Assembly: GCA_028289545.1 (NCBI GenBank) | Contig: JANQPG010000092.1 | Coordinates: 1-64,000, forward strand | Source of the DNA: Woeseiaceae bacterium | GTDB taxonomy: Bacteria; Pseudomonadota; Gammaproteobacteria; Steroidobacterales; Woeseiaceae | DNA: 64,000 nucleotides | Reading direction: 5' to 3' | Shown here: positions 26,688 through 35,490 of the stretch, piece by piece | Layout of the letters: each line of letters begins with the position of its first letter | Numbering within the stretch: position 1 is the first letter of the stretch | Notes under the pieces: generated by a model | The model's input: the letters and a program-made list of their open reading frames with translations, nothing else | What the model was told of the DNA's origin: nothing | Databases searched by the model: none | Position numbers and translations under genes: made by a program

Positions 26688-28931
26688 ATGATTCGAAACA
26701 AGACACTACTGGTAGCCGCCATCGCCGCGGCTGCAACCCCGGGGATTACCGCCGCACAAACGGCAGGTGACGGCCAGCAGCGTATCGACGAAATTGTCGT
26801 GACTGCCGAGCGTCGCAGCGAAACGCTACAGGATGTTCCGGTGTCGATCTCGGCCGTGTCCGGAGAGACGCTGGAGGAGTCGAGCATTTTTGATACGGAA
26901 GCGCTGGCGTCGACAGTGCCGGGGCTGGTGCTGCAGAAAGACGTTGTCGGCAAAGCTGTGATTCGCGGCATCGGCACGGAGAACTTCACGGTCGGTGGCG
27001 ATCCGGGAGTGGCGGTCTATGTCGACGGCGCCTACATGGCGCGATCGTCGACCGCCATCTTCGATTTCTTTGATGTCGAGCGGGTGGAAGTGCTGCGCGG
27101 CCCGCAGGGGACGCTGTACGGGCGCAACGCGACGGGCGGCGTCATTAACGTCATCTCTCGCGCGCCGACCGACGAGTTCGAGGGTCAGGTCAAGCTCACC
27201 GCGGGCGACTTCGGCATGCTGCGCAGCGAGGCCGCGATATCCGGAACGATTACCGACGGCATACGGGGAAGAATTGCCGGGATGTATTCGGAGCGTGACG
27301 GCTATACCGACAACATATTTACCGGCGCCGGCGACAGGGGCCTGGACGAACTCGACAGCAAGGACCTCTGGGCCGTGCGCGGTCGTCTCGACTTTGCCCT
27401 GGGCGATTCCGCTACTCTTGAACTCATTGGGGAAATCTACCGCGACGATTCCAATCCCCCGGCGTTCTGGTACACGGACGATACGCTGCCCTGGGAATCG
27501 CCGACATCGGAATTTCCGCGCGACCTCAGAACCGTGAGTCAGGGTTACGAGGCAGAGACGCCCGGATTCACTTCGCTGTCGGTGGGACAGGCGAACCGCC
27601 AGGACCAGACGGGCCTCACGGCGCGGCTGACGTGGGATTTCGACAACGTCAGTCTGACCTCTGTTTCTGCCTTTCGCGACATTGAGTTCGACTGGATCAA
27701 CGACGGCGACGGCCTGTCCGACTTTCTCGTGGTCTATTTCCAGCGAGACGAGTCGGATCAGTTCAGCCAGGACATTCAGCTCGCGTCGACCGGCACGGGG
27801 CCGTTCCAGTGGATTGCGGGCGCGTTCTATCTGACGGAGGATTCCGAAGGTCTCTACGCCATACCGCTGGGTCCGAGTTTTGTGCCGCCTGGCGGATTTA
27901 CCGTTGCGTTCGACGGCACGAACGAAACCGAGGCGTTCGGTGTCTTTGCCGAAGGTTCGTATAGTTTCGGCGATTTTGTGCTCACTGCCGGACTGCGCTA
28001 TTCGGACGAGTCGAAAGACGCGACGTTGGCCACGCCGCTGTTCGAAGGCGACACGACGTTTCCGGTACAGACGCAAAGCGACAGCTTCGATGCCGTTACG
28101 CCGAGGCTGGTCCTCGAATATCAGGCAATCGAAGGTGTCAATCTCTACGGGTCCATTACGCGCGGCTTCAAGTCGGGTGGCTATTCGCTACTCGATAATC
28201 CGATCAACGCCTTCGACGAGGAAACCATCTGGGCTTACGAAGTGGGTATGAAGTCGCAGTTTGCAGAAGATCGGGTGCGGCTCAATCTGGCGGCCTTCGT
28301 TTACGACTACGAGGACCAGCAGCTGAGCCAGGTGACCAACCTCGCCACGCAAACGAGCAATGCCGGCTCGTCGTCGATCTGGGGGCTCGAGGCGGAATTT
28401 GTCGCGTTGCTCGGCGACAACTTCCGACTCGACGGCAACTTCGCCTACCTCGATACCGAGTTCGACGAGTTTTGCACAACCGATACTCGCAACACAGCGC
28501 TGCCGCTCGATCCGGCCAATTGCACCTTCGACGACGGCGCCGGTGGGACCTTTGCCACCTCGAACCTCGCCGGCAACGAGCTACCGCGCGCGCCCGATCT
28601 CACGGCTTTTCTTGCGGGCACTTATGAAACCTCGCTAACCCCCAACATCGACGGTTTTGTCCGGGCGGAGTGGCAACACACAGGCGACCAGTTCTTCTCG
28701 GTGTTCAACCGCCCGAACGTGGCGCAGGATGCATACGATCTGTTCAACGCCAGTGTCGGTATCGCTGCCGCGAACGGCTCGTGGAACGCTCGTTTGTGGG
28801 TGCGCAACCTGGCGGACGAAGAGTACTTCTCGAACCTGTTCGAATCAGGCGTCACCGACGCCCTGGTGGTTCCGCAGGGTTTTGTTGGGCCGCCGCGGAC
28901 CTGGGGTCTGACCCTGAGCCTCAACTTCTGA
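26688..28931 (+). CDS. TonB-dependent outer membrane receptor of the catabolic operon
   Basis: 747 residues from ATG 26688 (AAGGAG 8 bases upstream). It has a signal peptide (LLVAAIAAAATPGITAAQ), a TonB box (IDEIVVTAERRSETLQDVPV), a plug domain with VEVLRGPQGTLYGRNATGGV, and a C-terminal barrel ending in LTLSLNF. The placement inside a catabolic operon argues for import of an organic substrate rather than iron. Homologues at 59914 and 63108 have the same plug signature. Confidence 0.93.
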   Translation: MIRNKTLLVAAIAAAATPGITAAQTAGDGQQRIDEIVVTAERRSETLQDVPVSISAVSGETLEESSIFDTEALASTVPGLVLQKDVVGKAVIRGIGTENFTVGGDPGVAVYVDGAYMARSSTAIFDFFDVERVEVLRGPQGTLYGRNATGGVINVISRAPTDEFEGQVKLTAGDFGMLRSEAAISGTITDGIRGRIAGMYSERDGYTDNIFTGAGDRGLDELDSKDLWAVRGRLDFALGDSATLELIGEIYRDDSNPPAFWYTDDTLPWESPTSEFPRDLRTVSQGYEAETPGFTSLSVGQANRQDQTGLTARLTWDFDNVSLTSVSAFRDIEFDWINDGDGLSDFLVVYFQRDESDQFSQDIQLASTGTGPFQWIAGAFYLTEDSEGLYAIPLGPSFVPPGGFTVAFDGTNETEAFGVFAEGSYSFGDFVLTAGLRYSDESKDATLATPLFEGDTTFPVQTQSDSFDAVTPRLVLEYQAIEGVNLYGSITRGFKSGGYSLLDNPINAFDEETIWAYEVGMKSQFAEDRVRLNLAAFVYDYEDQQLSQVTNLATQTSNAGSSSIWGLEAEFVALLGDNFRLDGNFAYLDTEFDEFCTTDTRNTALPLDPANCTFDDGAGGTFATSNLAGNELPRAPDLTAFLAGTYETSLTPNIDGFVRAEWQHTGDQFFSVFNRPNVAQDAYDLFNASVGIAAANGSWNARLWVRNLADEEYFSNLFESGVTDALVVPQGFVGPPRTWGLTLSLNF

Positions 28932-28944
28932 CGGGGGAATGCCA

Positions 28945-29769
28945 ATGGCCTACATTAGCGCAACTGACGGCACGCCCATCTACTACCGGGATCTCGGTAG
29001 CGGGCCTCCGCTTATTTTGCTGCATGGACTGATGCTCACGGTTGACGGCTTCTGGACCCGAAACCTGGAGCCGCTTGCCGAGTCCTGCCGCGTCATTGCA
29101 ATCGAGCATCGCGGCCACGGCCAGTCGGGCAAGCCGCTGGATGCTTACGGCATACGCGAATGCGCCGACGACCTCGAAACCGTGCTCGACGCGCTCGACG
29201 TCGAGGACGCTACGGTGGCCGGTGTTGCCTTTGGCGCAATGGTGGCGCTGGAATACCTGCGGCTGTTTGGCAATGCGCGCATTGGCAAGCTTGCGATTAT
29301 CGAAGCGCAGGTCCGCCTGACCAACGACGCCGGATGGGAGCATCCGACCTTCGGCGATTTTCCGGCGGAGGCAGGGCAAGGGTTCCTCGACGCGTGTCGT
29401 CAGAGCCGAGAAGCGCTGAGTGGATTCCTGCTCGGGGCATTCGGCACGCCGCCGTCCGACGAAGAAATGGCGCGCATGCAGAACGAGGCCTGGCTTACTC
29501 CGACCCAGGCCGCGATCGACTTCATCCAGGATATGATTGCCGCTGATTACCGGGCTGATCTCGCGGGCATCAACCTGCCGACGCTTCTCATCTACGGGCG
29601 TCTCAACAACGTGCCTATCCCGTCAGAGCTCGGGGCCTGGATTGCTGAACAAATGCCCAACGCGCGGCTCGAGCGATTCGAGGATGCCGGGCACTCGCCG
29701 TTCTACGAACAGCCGCAGCGTTTCAATCAGCTGCTCTCGGAGTTTGCGCAAGAGGGAGTTCGTCCATGA
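28945..29769 (+). CDS. Alpha/beta-hydrolase-fold protein lacking the nucleophile Ser
   Basis: 274 residues from ATG 28945; ATG 28939 is too close to the GGGG ribosome site. The fold is clear: YYRDLGSGPPLILLHGLM (oxyanion region), then VAGVAFGAMVALEYL at the nucleophile elbow, and the final GHSPFYEQP with the catalytic His. The elbow reads G-V-A-F-G, so the usual nucleophile Ser is Ala. The acid position (IYGRLNNVPIPSEL) has Asn instead of Asp. It is either a pseudo-hydrolase or a non-hydrolytic member (lyase or decarboxylase-like). It overlaps the next gene by four bases. Confidence 0.88.
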   Translation: MAYISATDGTPIYYRDLGSGPPLILLHGLMLTVDGFWTRNLEPLAESCRVIAIEHRGHGQSGKPLDAYGIRECADDLETVLDALDVEDATVAGVAFGAMVALEYLRLFGNARIGKLAIIEAQVRLTNDAGWEHPTFGDFPAEAGQGFLDACRQSREALSGFLLGAFGTPPSDEEMARMQNEAWLTPTQAAIDFIQDMIAADYRADLAGINLPTLLIYGRLNNVPIPSELGAWIAEQMPNARLERFEDAGHSPFYEQPQRFNQLLSEFAQEGVRP

Positions 29770-30404
29770 AAGATACCGGCGCATTCCTGATCGTCCGCTC
29801 GCTCGCACCCGATGCCCGCTTTCGCGAGTTTGTCGATCGGATCTCCGGCACATCGTCCGTGACGGGCGTTGCGCGGCTGCATGAGGTCGAAGCGCTTGAG
29901 CCCGGCACATCGCCTGCGCATACGCTAATACTGGATTGTCCGGACCGGCAATCCGCCCGCGATGCGTTTGCATCGATGCCGATACAGCTGCTCGATCAGC
30001 CGGCCGCACCGTTAGTTCTTCTGACCAGCCAGGTGCCGGAGGCCGGTTTCGACGACCCGTCAATTCCGACAAAAGCCAATGTCGATGAGTTTGAGGACGA
30101 TGCCCCAGTATTGATGCTGATCGAAGGCTCGGCGACCGATCAGGACAAGATGGATACGTATCGCAACATCATACTCCCGATGATGTTCGAGCGCGGCGCC
30201 TACTACACGGCGTTCGAATTGGGCGGCGACGTGGAGGTGTTGTCAGGGAGCTGGGACGAGGCGATTTTTGCGATTAGCCGCTGGCCGAGCCGCGAGGCTG
30301 CGCGCGACTTCTGGCTGTGCGAGCGATATCAGCGCGACGCCATCCCGCTGCGCCTCGATATCGGTCGCTTTGCCGTGGCGTTAGTGCCCGAGCATCGTGG
30401 CTAG
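29766..30404 (+). CDS. DUF1330-like double ferredoxin-fold protein
   Basis: 212 residues. Two halves each look like a small alpha/beta ferredoxin-like domain; the second half (PVLMLIEGSATDQDKMDTYR ... EAIFAISRWPSREAARDFWL) matches DUF1330-type proteins (sheet ending W-P-S-x-E-A-A-R). Such proteins are found in catabolic operons, often as isomerase- or dioxygenase-like accessory proteins without a proven role. The ATG overlaps the previous stop (ATGA) and AGAGGGA lies upstream. Confidence 0.75.
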   Translation: MKDTGAFLIVRSLAPDARFREFVDRISGTSSVTGVARLHEVEALEPGTSPAHTLILDCPDRQSARDAFASMPIQLLDQPAAPLVLLTSQVPEAGFDDPSIPTKANVDEFEDDAPVLMLIEGSATDQDKMDTYRNIILPMMFERGAYYTAFELGGDVEVLSGSWDEAIFAISRWPSREAARDFWLCERYQRDAIPLRLDIGRFAVALVPEHRG

Positions 30405-30440
30405 CCGTATCGGCAGTACATCGGGTATCGGGGCAGCACA

Positions 30441-31319
30441 GTGACGATCGGCGCCATCGACATTGTCGTCAACCCATTTACACCGGCGGAAGTCACAAAA
30501 GGGCAGACCGGCTATGACGAGGCCTTCATGGCGCAGGTTCGCATGCCGGAGGGCATGCGCGGCGGCCTGAGCATCGAGCAACACCTCGAGATCATGGACG
30601 AGGCGAACGTAGAACACGCCCTGCTGATTGCGGTCAGGGCGGGGGACCCGATGCGCCAGGGTTCGTTCGAGATTCCCTACACGCAAATTGCCGACTACGT
30701 GACGGCATACCCGAGCCGCTTCTCCGGTCTCGCGGGTGTCGATCCAACGCGAGGGATGCAGCAACTCTACGACCTGGAGCACGCGGTGCACGAGCTGGGT
30801 TTTGTCGGTGCCCACAGCTACCCGCACTGGTTCTCGCTGCCGCCGGATGCGCCGCAGTGGTATCCGATTTACGCGAAGTGTTGCGAACTCGATATTCCGA
30901 TCATGATGCAGGTTGGCCAGAACCTGATCTACCAGAAGCACGTTCGCCTGCCTTCGGTGGCCAAGCCGATCCTGCTGGACCGCATTGCGATCGATTTTCC
31001 CGAACTCAAGCTGATCGGCATACACGTAGGCACGCCCTGGGCTGATGAAATGATCGCGATGGCCTGGAAGCACGAGAACGTGTACATCGGCATCGATGCC
31101 TATGCTCCGAAGCACCTGCCGGCCAGCCTCGTTCACTACATGAACAGCTACGGCAGCCACAAGGTGCTGTTCGGTACCGACTGGCCGGTCATCGACCCCC
31201 GCCGCGGCCGCCGCGAACTCGAAGATTACGAGCTGCGGGACAATGCTCTCAGGAGCGTGTTGCGCGACAACGCGCTTGCCGTGTTCCCGGCGCTGCAATC
31301 GCGAGTCCGGGCCGCCTGA
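30441..31319 (+). CDS. Amidohydrolase-2 (ACMSD-like) fold protein without the HxH metal motif
   Basis: 292 residues from GTG 30441. The TIM-barrel pattern of the ACMSD/gamma-resorcylate decarboxylase family is clear: FSGLAGVDPTRGMQQLYD, GAHSYPHWFSLPPDAPQWYP, ELKLIGIHVGTPWADEM and KVLFGTDWPVID. The C-terminal metal Asp (GTDWP) and one His (GIHVG) remain. The N-terminal H-x-H is replaced by V-V-N (AIDIVVNPF), and the next His is replaced by Gln (MQVGQN). It may bind metal differently or not at all. The stop abuts the CoA ligase start. Confidence 0.88.
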   Translation: MTIGAIDIVVNPFTPAEVTKGQTGYDEAFMAQVRMPEGMRGGLSIEQHLEIMDEANVEHALLIAVRAGDPMRQGSFEIPYTQIADYVTAYPSRFSGLAGVDPTRGMQQLYDLEHAVHELGFVGAHSYPHWFSLPPDAPQWYPIYAKCCELDIPIMMQVGQNLIYQKHVRLPSVAKPILLDRIAIDFPELKLIGIHVGTPWADEMIAMAWKHENVYIGIDAYAPKHLPASLVHYMNSYGSHKVLFGTDWPVIDPRRGRRELEDYELRDNALRSVLRDNALAVFPALQSRVRAA

Positions 31320-32840
31320 ATGGATTTTTCGGGGTATATGCCGCTGACGATCGGTCGAGGAATCCGTTGCTCCGCGACGGCGGATCGCGACAAGCTTGCG
31401 CTCGTCGACAGTGCCGGCAGACAACGCAGCTACAGCGAGCTTGCGGCTCGCATGGATGCCGTCGGACGTCTATCCGCGGAGCATTCGCTGGGGAAGGGCG
31501 ACGTCGTCGCCTTGATTGCGCCGAACTGCATCGAATATGCGGAGATTGTCGTCGGCTTATCGGAACGCGGCGTGGTGGTTGCAACGTTGAACCCGGCATT
31601 GTCGCCCGACGAACTCTCACGGATTTTCGACGATTGCCGACCGCGCCTCGTGATTGCGGCGGCGTCCGTCGAGCTGCCGGCCGACGGCCCGGTGGCTATT
31701 CGGCTGGGCGACGAGTTCGAGAGCGCTCTGGCGAACGCTCAGGAAGAGTGCGACTTTCCCGAGCTGGACGAGCGCGAGACGTTTGCGATTGCCTACACCT
31801 CGGGCACAACAGGTGCGCCCAAGGGGGTGCTCCTGTCACATCGCAGCCGCTGCCTGATGTTTTCCGCCATGGCCAGCGAATACGGTTGCTTCGGGCGCGA
31901 CGATCACTTTCTTGCGCTTGCGCCCATGTGCCACGGCGCGGGCCTCGCGTTTGCCCTTGCGCCGCTATACAACGGCGGCCGCTGCACGCTGCAATATTCG
32001 TTCGAGCCCGAAGCGTTGCTGTCAGCGCTGGAGCGCTTTGCGCCCAGCGGGATATTTGTCGTACCAACACATCTGCATCGCCTGTTCAGCGCGCCAGCTG
32101 ACGTGCTGGAGCGCTATCGCGGCCGGCATTCGCTACGCACGATCATCTCCAATGCCGCTGCGCTGTCGCCGTCGCTCAAACAGGCGGCCGTTGACTACTT
32201 CGGCACCGGGTTGTTGCACGAAACCTATGGGTCGACCGAGGCCGGCATCGTGACCAACATTCGTCCGGCGTCGTTGCTCCACAAGCCGCGCAGTGTGGGG
32301 CCGGCATTTGCCAACATGGAAATCGAACTGCGCAAGGACAACGGCGAACCCGCCGGGGCCGGCCAGCCCGGTGAGCTTTTCTGCCGCAGCCCGTTCAGTT
32401 TCAACGGTTATCTCAACCGTCCCGACGAGACGCGCGCGGCGCTGGTGAACGGCTGGGTGACCGTGGGCGATATTGCCGTGGCCGACAACGAGGGTTACGT
32501 CACAATTACCGATCGTAAGAAAGACATGGTCGTGACCGGTGGCATGAACGTCTATCCGCGAGAGATCGAGACCGTCATCGAGGGGCTCAGCGGTGTGGTC
32601 GAATGTGCGGTCGTCGGCGTGCCGGATGAGGAGTGGGGCGAGCGTCTGCATGCGTTTGTCGTCGCACGGCCGGACGCCGATGTGACGCACGACGGCATTG
32701 TCGATCTTTGCCGGGCGAAGCTCGCAGCCTACAAGGTGCCGAAGGAGCTGGCTTTCATAGACGCTCTGCCGCGCAACGCTGCCGGCAAGCTGATCAAGCG
32801 CGAGCTAAAGACGCTTGCGGCGCGCGCGGCCGCGGACTGA
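31320..32840 (+). CDS. Acyl-CoA synthetase (AMP-forming ligase)
   Basis: 506 residues, last gene of the operon. All ANL-superfamily motifs are present: the P-loop TSGTTGAPKGVLLSH, YGSTEAGIV, VTITDRKKDMVVTGGMNVYP (hinge) and the C-terminal Lys in AAGKLIKREL. It activates a carboxylate as acyl-AMP and transfers it to CoA. The substrate-binding region is not like a specific named family to my eye. Being downstream of E1 and hydrolase-like genes, it may activate an intermediate of the same pathway. Confidence 0.92.
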   Translation: MDFSGYMPLTIGRGIRCSATADRDKLALVDSAGRQRSYSELAARMDAVGRLSAEHSLGKGDVVALIAPNCIEYAEIVVGLSERGVVVATLNPALSPDELSRIFDDCRPRLVIAAASVELPADGPVAIRLGDEFESALANAQEECDFPELDERETFAIAYTSGTTGAPKGVLLSHRSRCLMFSAMASEYGCFGRDDHFLALAPMCHGAGLAFALAPLYNGGRCTLQYSFEPEALLSALERFAPSGIFVVPTHLHRLFSAPADVLERYRGRHSLRTIISNAAALSPSLKQAAVDYFGTGLLHETYGSTEAGIVTNIRPASLLHKPRSVGPAFANMEIELRKDNGEPAGAGQPGELFCRSPFSFNGYLNRPDETRAALVNGWVTVGDIAVADNEGYVTITDRKKDMVVTGGMNVYPREIETVIEGLSGVVECAVVGVPDEEWGERLHAFVVARPDADVTHDGIVDLCRAKLAAYKVPKELAFIDALPRNAAGKLIKRELKTLAARAAAD

Positions 32841-32944
32841 GGGCGTCCGGCGCGGCCGACCTGACCGGCGCTACACGGCGCTCCGTCTGCTTTATTGTTA
32901 GACTTCGTGCTTGTCCGGCGGGTTCGGCTATGGAGGTGGCAGCA

Positions 32945-34024
32945 ATGAGTCTGTTCTCTCGTATCGGTGCGTTCTCGATTCCGGTTTCCGCACTGCTTCT
33001 GTTCTTCGCGACTGTGCACGCGGGTTCCTGCGAACCTGGGGATTTCACGCTGGCTGACGCTTACGAAGAAGCCGACAGTATTATTGTCGGTGTCGTAACG
33101 GCGTGCGAGCGGGTCGACAGCGCGGGTCGATCGCCTGACGGCGGTGACCGCTGCGCGTTCTCAACGTTGGAAGTGCTTAAGGACGCGAACCCGGCGAGGG
33201 ATTATGCCGGTTTCGCGGAGAGTGCCGGTTGCGGCCTGCGCCTGCAGGTCGGGCAACAGTATCTGTTGTTCCTGAACGGCGGCAACGAGCCGCTGCGGTA
33301 CAGCGAGCCGATCGGCACCGGGGATTGGATCGCTATCCAGGTGAACGCACGTATCGCAATACTTCGTGATTTTCGCAACGGTGTCACAGCCGATATCTCA
33401 GAACCGTGGTTTTTCTACAAGTCCTTTTTCGACACTTGCATGTTGCTTCATCGGGTTCGTGGAAATCAGCTGGATTTCACCCGCAGGCCCGAGAGCGCCC
33501 GGCGCCTCGAAGAGTTCGACTGGAGTCGCGTGATGATCGAGGGCAGGTCTGTGGCGTTTACGCCGGAACAGGTCAGGATGTTCAAGAGTATGGTCGAATA
33601 TGGCCGCGACATGTTTGAGGGAAACCCGCAGACCCTGGCGGTCGGGTTTGTCGAGTCGCCGCCCTGGATACAGCGCAGTGCTGCGATCAGCGTGGGTAGT
33701 CGAAGCTGGTCACTGGAGCCACGCCGACTGAATATCCACCGGAAGGATGAAGTTGTCCCGGCGGGTTTCAAATACATCGCGCAGGGCCAAGCCGCCGAAG
33801 AGATATTGGCGGCATTGGAAACGCCTTCAGACGTGGTCGTGACGGCAATTGCGAGTACCGGGAACGGTGCGACGCCGGATGCGGTTGTTGCGCAAGGTCC
33901 AACCGAGGAAAGTTCGATGTCACTGCGTTCGCCGGAGCCGGTGCTGCGTTTCGAGACGCGGTCGACGAATCTGCAACGGGCTATTGCCGAGTATCGCTCG
34001 TGTTATCGGGGAGAGTCCCGTTAA
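32945..34024 (+). CDS. Secreted Cys-containing protein, tandem paralogue A
   Basis: 359 residues from ATG 32945 (GGAGG 8 bases upstream). After a signal peptide (FSIPVSALLLFFATVHAGSC) the mature N terminus reads SCEPGDFTLADAYEEADSII then VGVVTACE, FSTLEVLKDANP and CGLRLQVGQQYLLFL. This layout of Cys, a strand and an AXXYLLF-type ending resembles NTR/TIMP-like domains in bacterial secreted proteins. The C-terminal half (APRRLNIHRKDEVVP region; EEILAALETPSDVVVTAIAS) has no known domain. The next gene is a clear duplicate, including its upstream leader. Confidence 0.75.
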   Translation: MSLFSRIGAFSIPVSALLLFFATVHAGSCEPGDFTLADAYEEADSIIVGVVTACERVDSAGRSPDGGDRCAFSTLEVLKDANPARDYAGFAESAGCGLRLQVGQQYLLFLNGGNEPLRYSEPIGTGDWIAIQVNARIAILRDFRNGVTADISEPWFFYKSFFDTCMLLHRVRGNQLDFTRRPESARRLEEFDWSRVMIEGRSVAFTPEQVRMFKSMVEYGRDMFEGNPQTLAVGFVESPPWIQRSAAISVGSRSWSLEPRRLNIHRKDEVVPAGFKYIAQGQAAEEILAALETPSDVVVTAIASTGNGATPDAVVAQGPTEESSMSLRSPEPVLRFETRSTNLQRAIAEYRSCYRGESR

Positions 34025-34215
34025 GTCCGGCCGAGTCGTCGTCGTATCTGTCCTGCGATGCAGTGCTGTGATGCGGGATAGACGGAACGTGCTCCGTAGT
34101 TACGCCGCTCCCACCGGATTAGAGGTGCGGGAGTTCGACGTCGATTGGCCGCGCGTCGACCGACATGCTGGTACACTCGACGTGTCCGGCGGGTTCGGCA
34201 ATGGAGGTACGAGCA

Positions 34216-35433
34216 GTGATTCTGTTCTATCGCACGTGTACGGTCTCGACCCTGGTCCTTGCGCTCATCCTGTATTCCGCGAACGCACAAGCATTATCCT
34301 GCCCCGCGCGCATCTTTACCCTGGCTGATGCCTACGAAGAGGCCGACAGTATCATTGTCGGCATCGTAACGGCCTGCGAGCAGGCGCAGCGCACGGATAT
34401 GTGGGTGGGCGGCGGCGCCGGCTGCTCGTTCGCAACCCTGGAGGTTCTGAAAGACTCGAACCCCACGAGGGACTACGGCGGTGTCGCCAGCAGCGCCGCT
34501 TGCGGGCTGTCGCTGCAGGTTGGGCGTCAATATCTCATGTTTCTCAATAGCGACAACCAGCCGCTCTGGTACAGCGAACAGTTCGGGCGCGGCGAGTGGG
34601 CTGATGCTCGCATGAAACAGCGAATGGGGATACTTCGCGACTTCCGCAATGGCGTTGCGGCGGATCTCTCGGAGCCCTGGGTGTTTCAGAAGTCGATCGT
34701 CGGCGCGTGTACGCTGCACCACAGTTTTCGCGGCAATCAGCTTTCGTTCACGCGCAGGCCGGATGATGCCGTGCCGCTCGAGGAAGTCGACTGGGGAAGC
34801 ATCATGGCGGATGGCCAACCCGTGTTTGGCCCTGGGCAGATCCGGGAGATCAGGCGGCAGGTCGACGAGCGTCCCGAAGGATGGGCGGACAACGAACTGG
34901 TGATGAACGTCCAGTTCGCGGAGGGTTGGCCGCGTGCGGCCCGAGACGCCAGCATTCGAGTGGGGAATCGCGTTTGGCAGCTGGAGCGGCGTGAGCACAC
35001 GCCGCGCGTCGGCAACAACACCGTACTGGATCCGCACATGTTCTACTTCGCAAAAGGTGAAGCCGCCGAGGAGATCCTGACGGCAATGGAAACGCCGTCC
35101 GACGTTGTCGCGACGGCAATCGTGGCCGCCGCGGACTATACCGATCCCGTCGTAAACCCCGGTACAGGTCAGACGAACGATGGGCAGGCGCCGGGCGAAG
35201 GCGCAACGGCCTCGGGCGGAGCCATCGTTCGCCAGCGTCCCGGGACACGGGTTTTTGCGTCCGCCCCGCCTTCGAGCGGGTCGACGGCGTTGTCTCCGGC
35301 CGAAACCCAAAACGTATCCGGCAGACGGTCGCGTCGATCACCGCCCGAGCCGCTTCTGCGCTTCGAAACACGGTCGACGCAGCTGGGCCGTGTGACGGGA
35401 GAATTCCGATCCTGTTGGGGGGGTTCTGAGTAA
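34216..35433 (+). CDS. Secreted Cys-containing protein, tandem paralogue B
   Basis: 405 residues from GTG 34216, equivalent to the paralogue's ATG and preceded by the same GGAGG. It shares the layout SCPARIFTLADAYEEADSII, CSFATLEVLKDSNPTRDYG and CGLSLQVGRQYLMFLN, and the ending PEPLLRFETRSTQ. It differs by a Pro/Gly/Ser-rich low-complexity segment (about residues 320-375: GTGQTNDGQAPGEGATASGG and following) before the conserved C terminus. It is probably exported. Function is unknown. Confidence 0.75.
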   Translation: MILFYRTCTVSTLVLALILYSANAQALSCPARIFTLADAYEEADSIIVGIVTACEQAQRTDMWVGGGAGCSFATLEVLKDSNPTRDYGGVASSAACGLSLQVGRQYLMFLNSDNQPLWYSEQFGRGEWADARMKQRMGILRDFRNGVAADLSEPWVFQKSIVGACTLHHSFRGNQLSFTRRPDDAVPLEEVDWGSIMADGQPVFGPGQIREIRRQVDERPEGWADNELVMNVQFAEGWPRAARDASIRVGNRVWQLERREHTPRVGNNTVLDPHMFYFAKGEAAEEILTAMETPSDVVATAIVAAADYTDPVVNPGTGQTNDGQAPGEGATASGGAIVRQRPGTRVFASAPPSSGSTALSPAETQNVSGRRSRRSPPEPLLRFETRSTQLGRVTGEFRSCWGGSE

Positions 35434-35490
35434 GGCGGGACGATGGCCGTTGCCGTGTCGACGGGCGTTGGGTCGAGAAAAAGGCGAGTT

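Noticed and set aside
24988..26736. Open frame of 582 codons on the minus strand opposite the E1 fusion
   Set aside because: The E1 and lipoyl genes read in the plus direction with clear motifs; the opposite frame has no recognisable domain and an Arg-rich composition.
26826..28076. Open frame of 416 codons on the minus strand under the TonB receptor
   Set aside because: The receptor has a signal peptide, TonB box and plug motif in the plus frame. The opposite frame has none and is a high-GC shadow.
28945..29769. Frameshift or pseudogene explanation for the Ala-elbow hydrolase
   Set aside because: The frame is intact, full length and overlaps its neighbour normally. The Ala codon (GCC) is one base from Ser (TCC), but the acid position is also changed, so a single error does not explain it.
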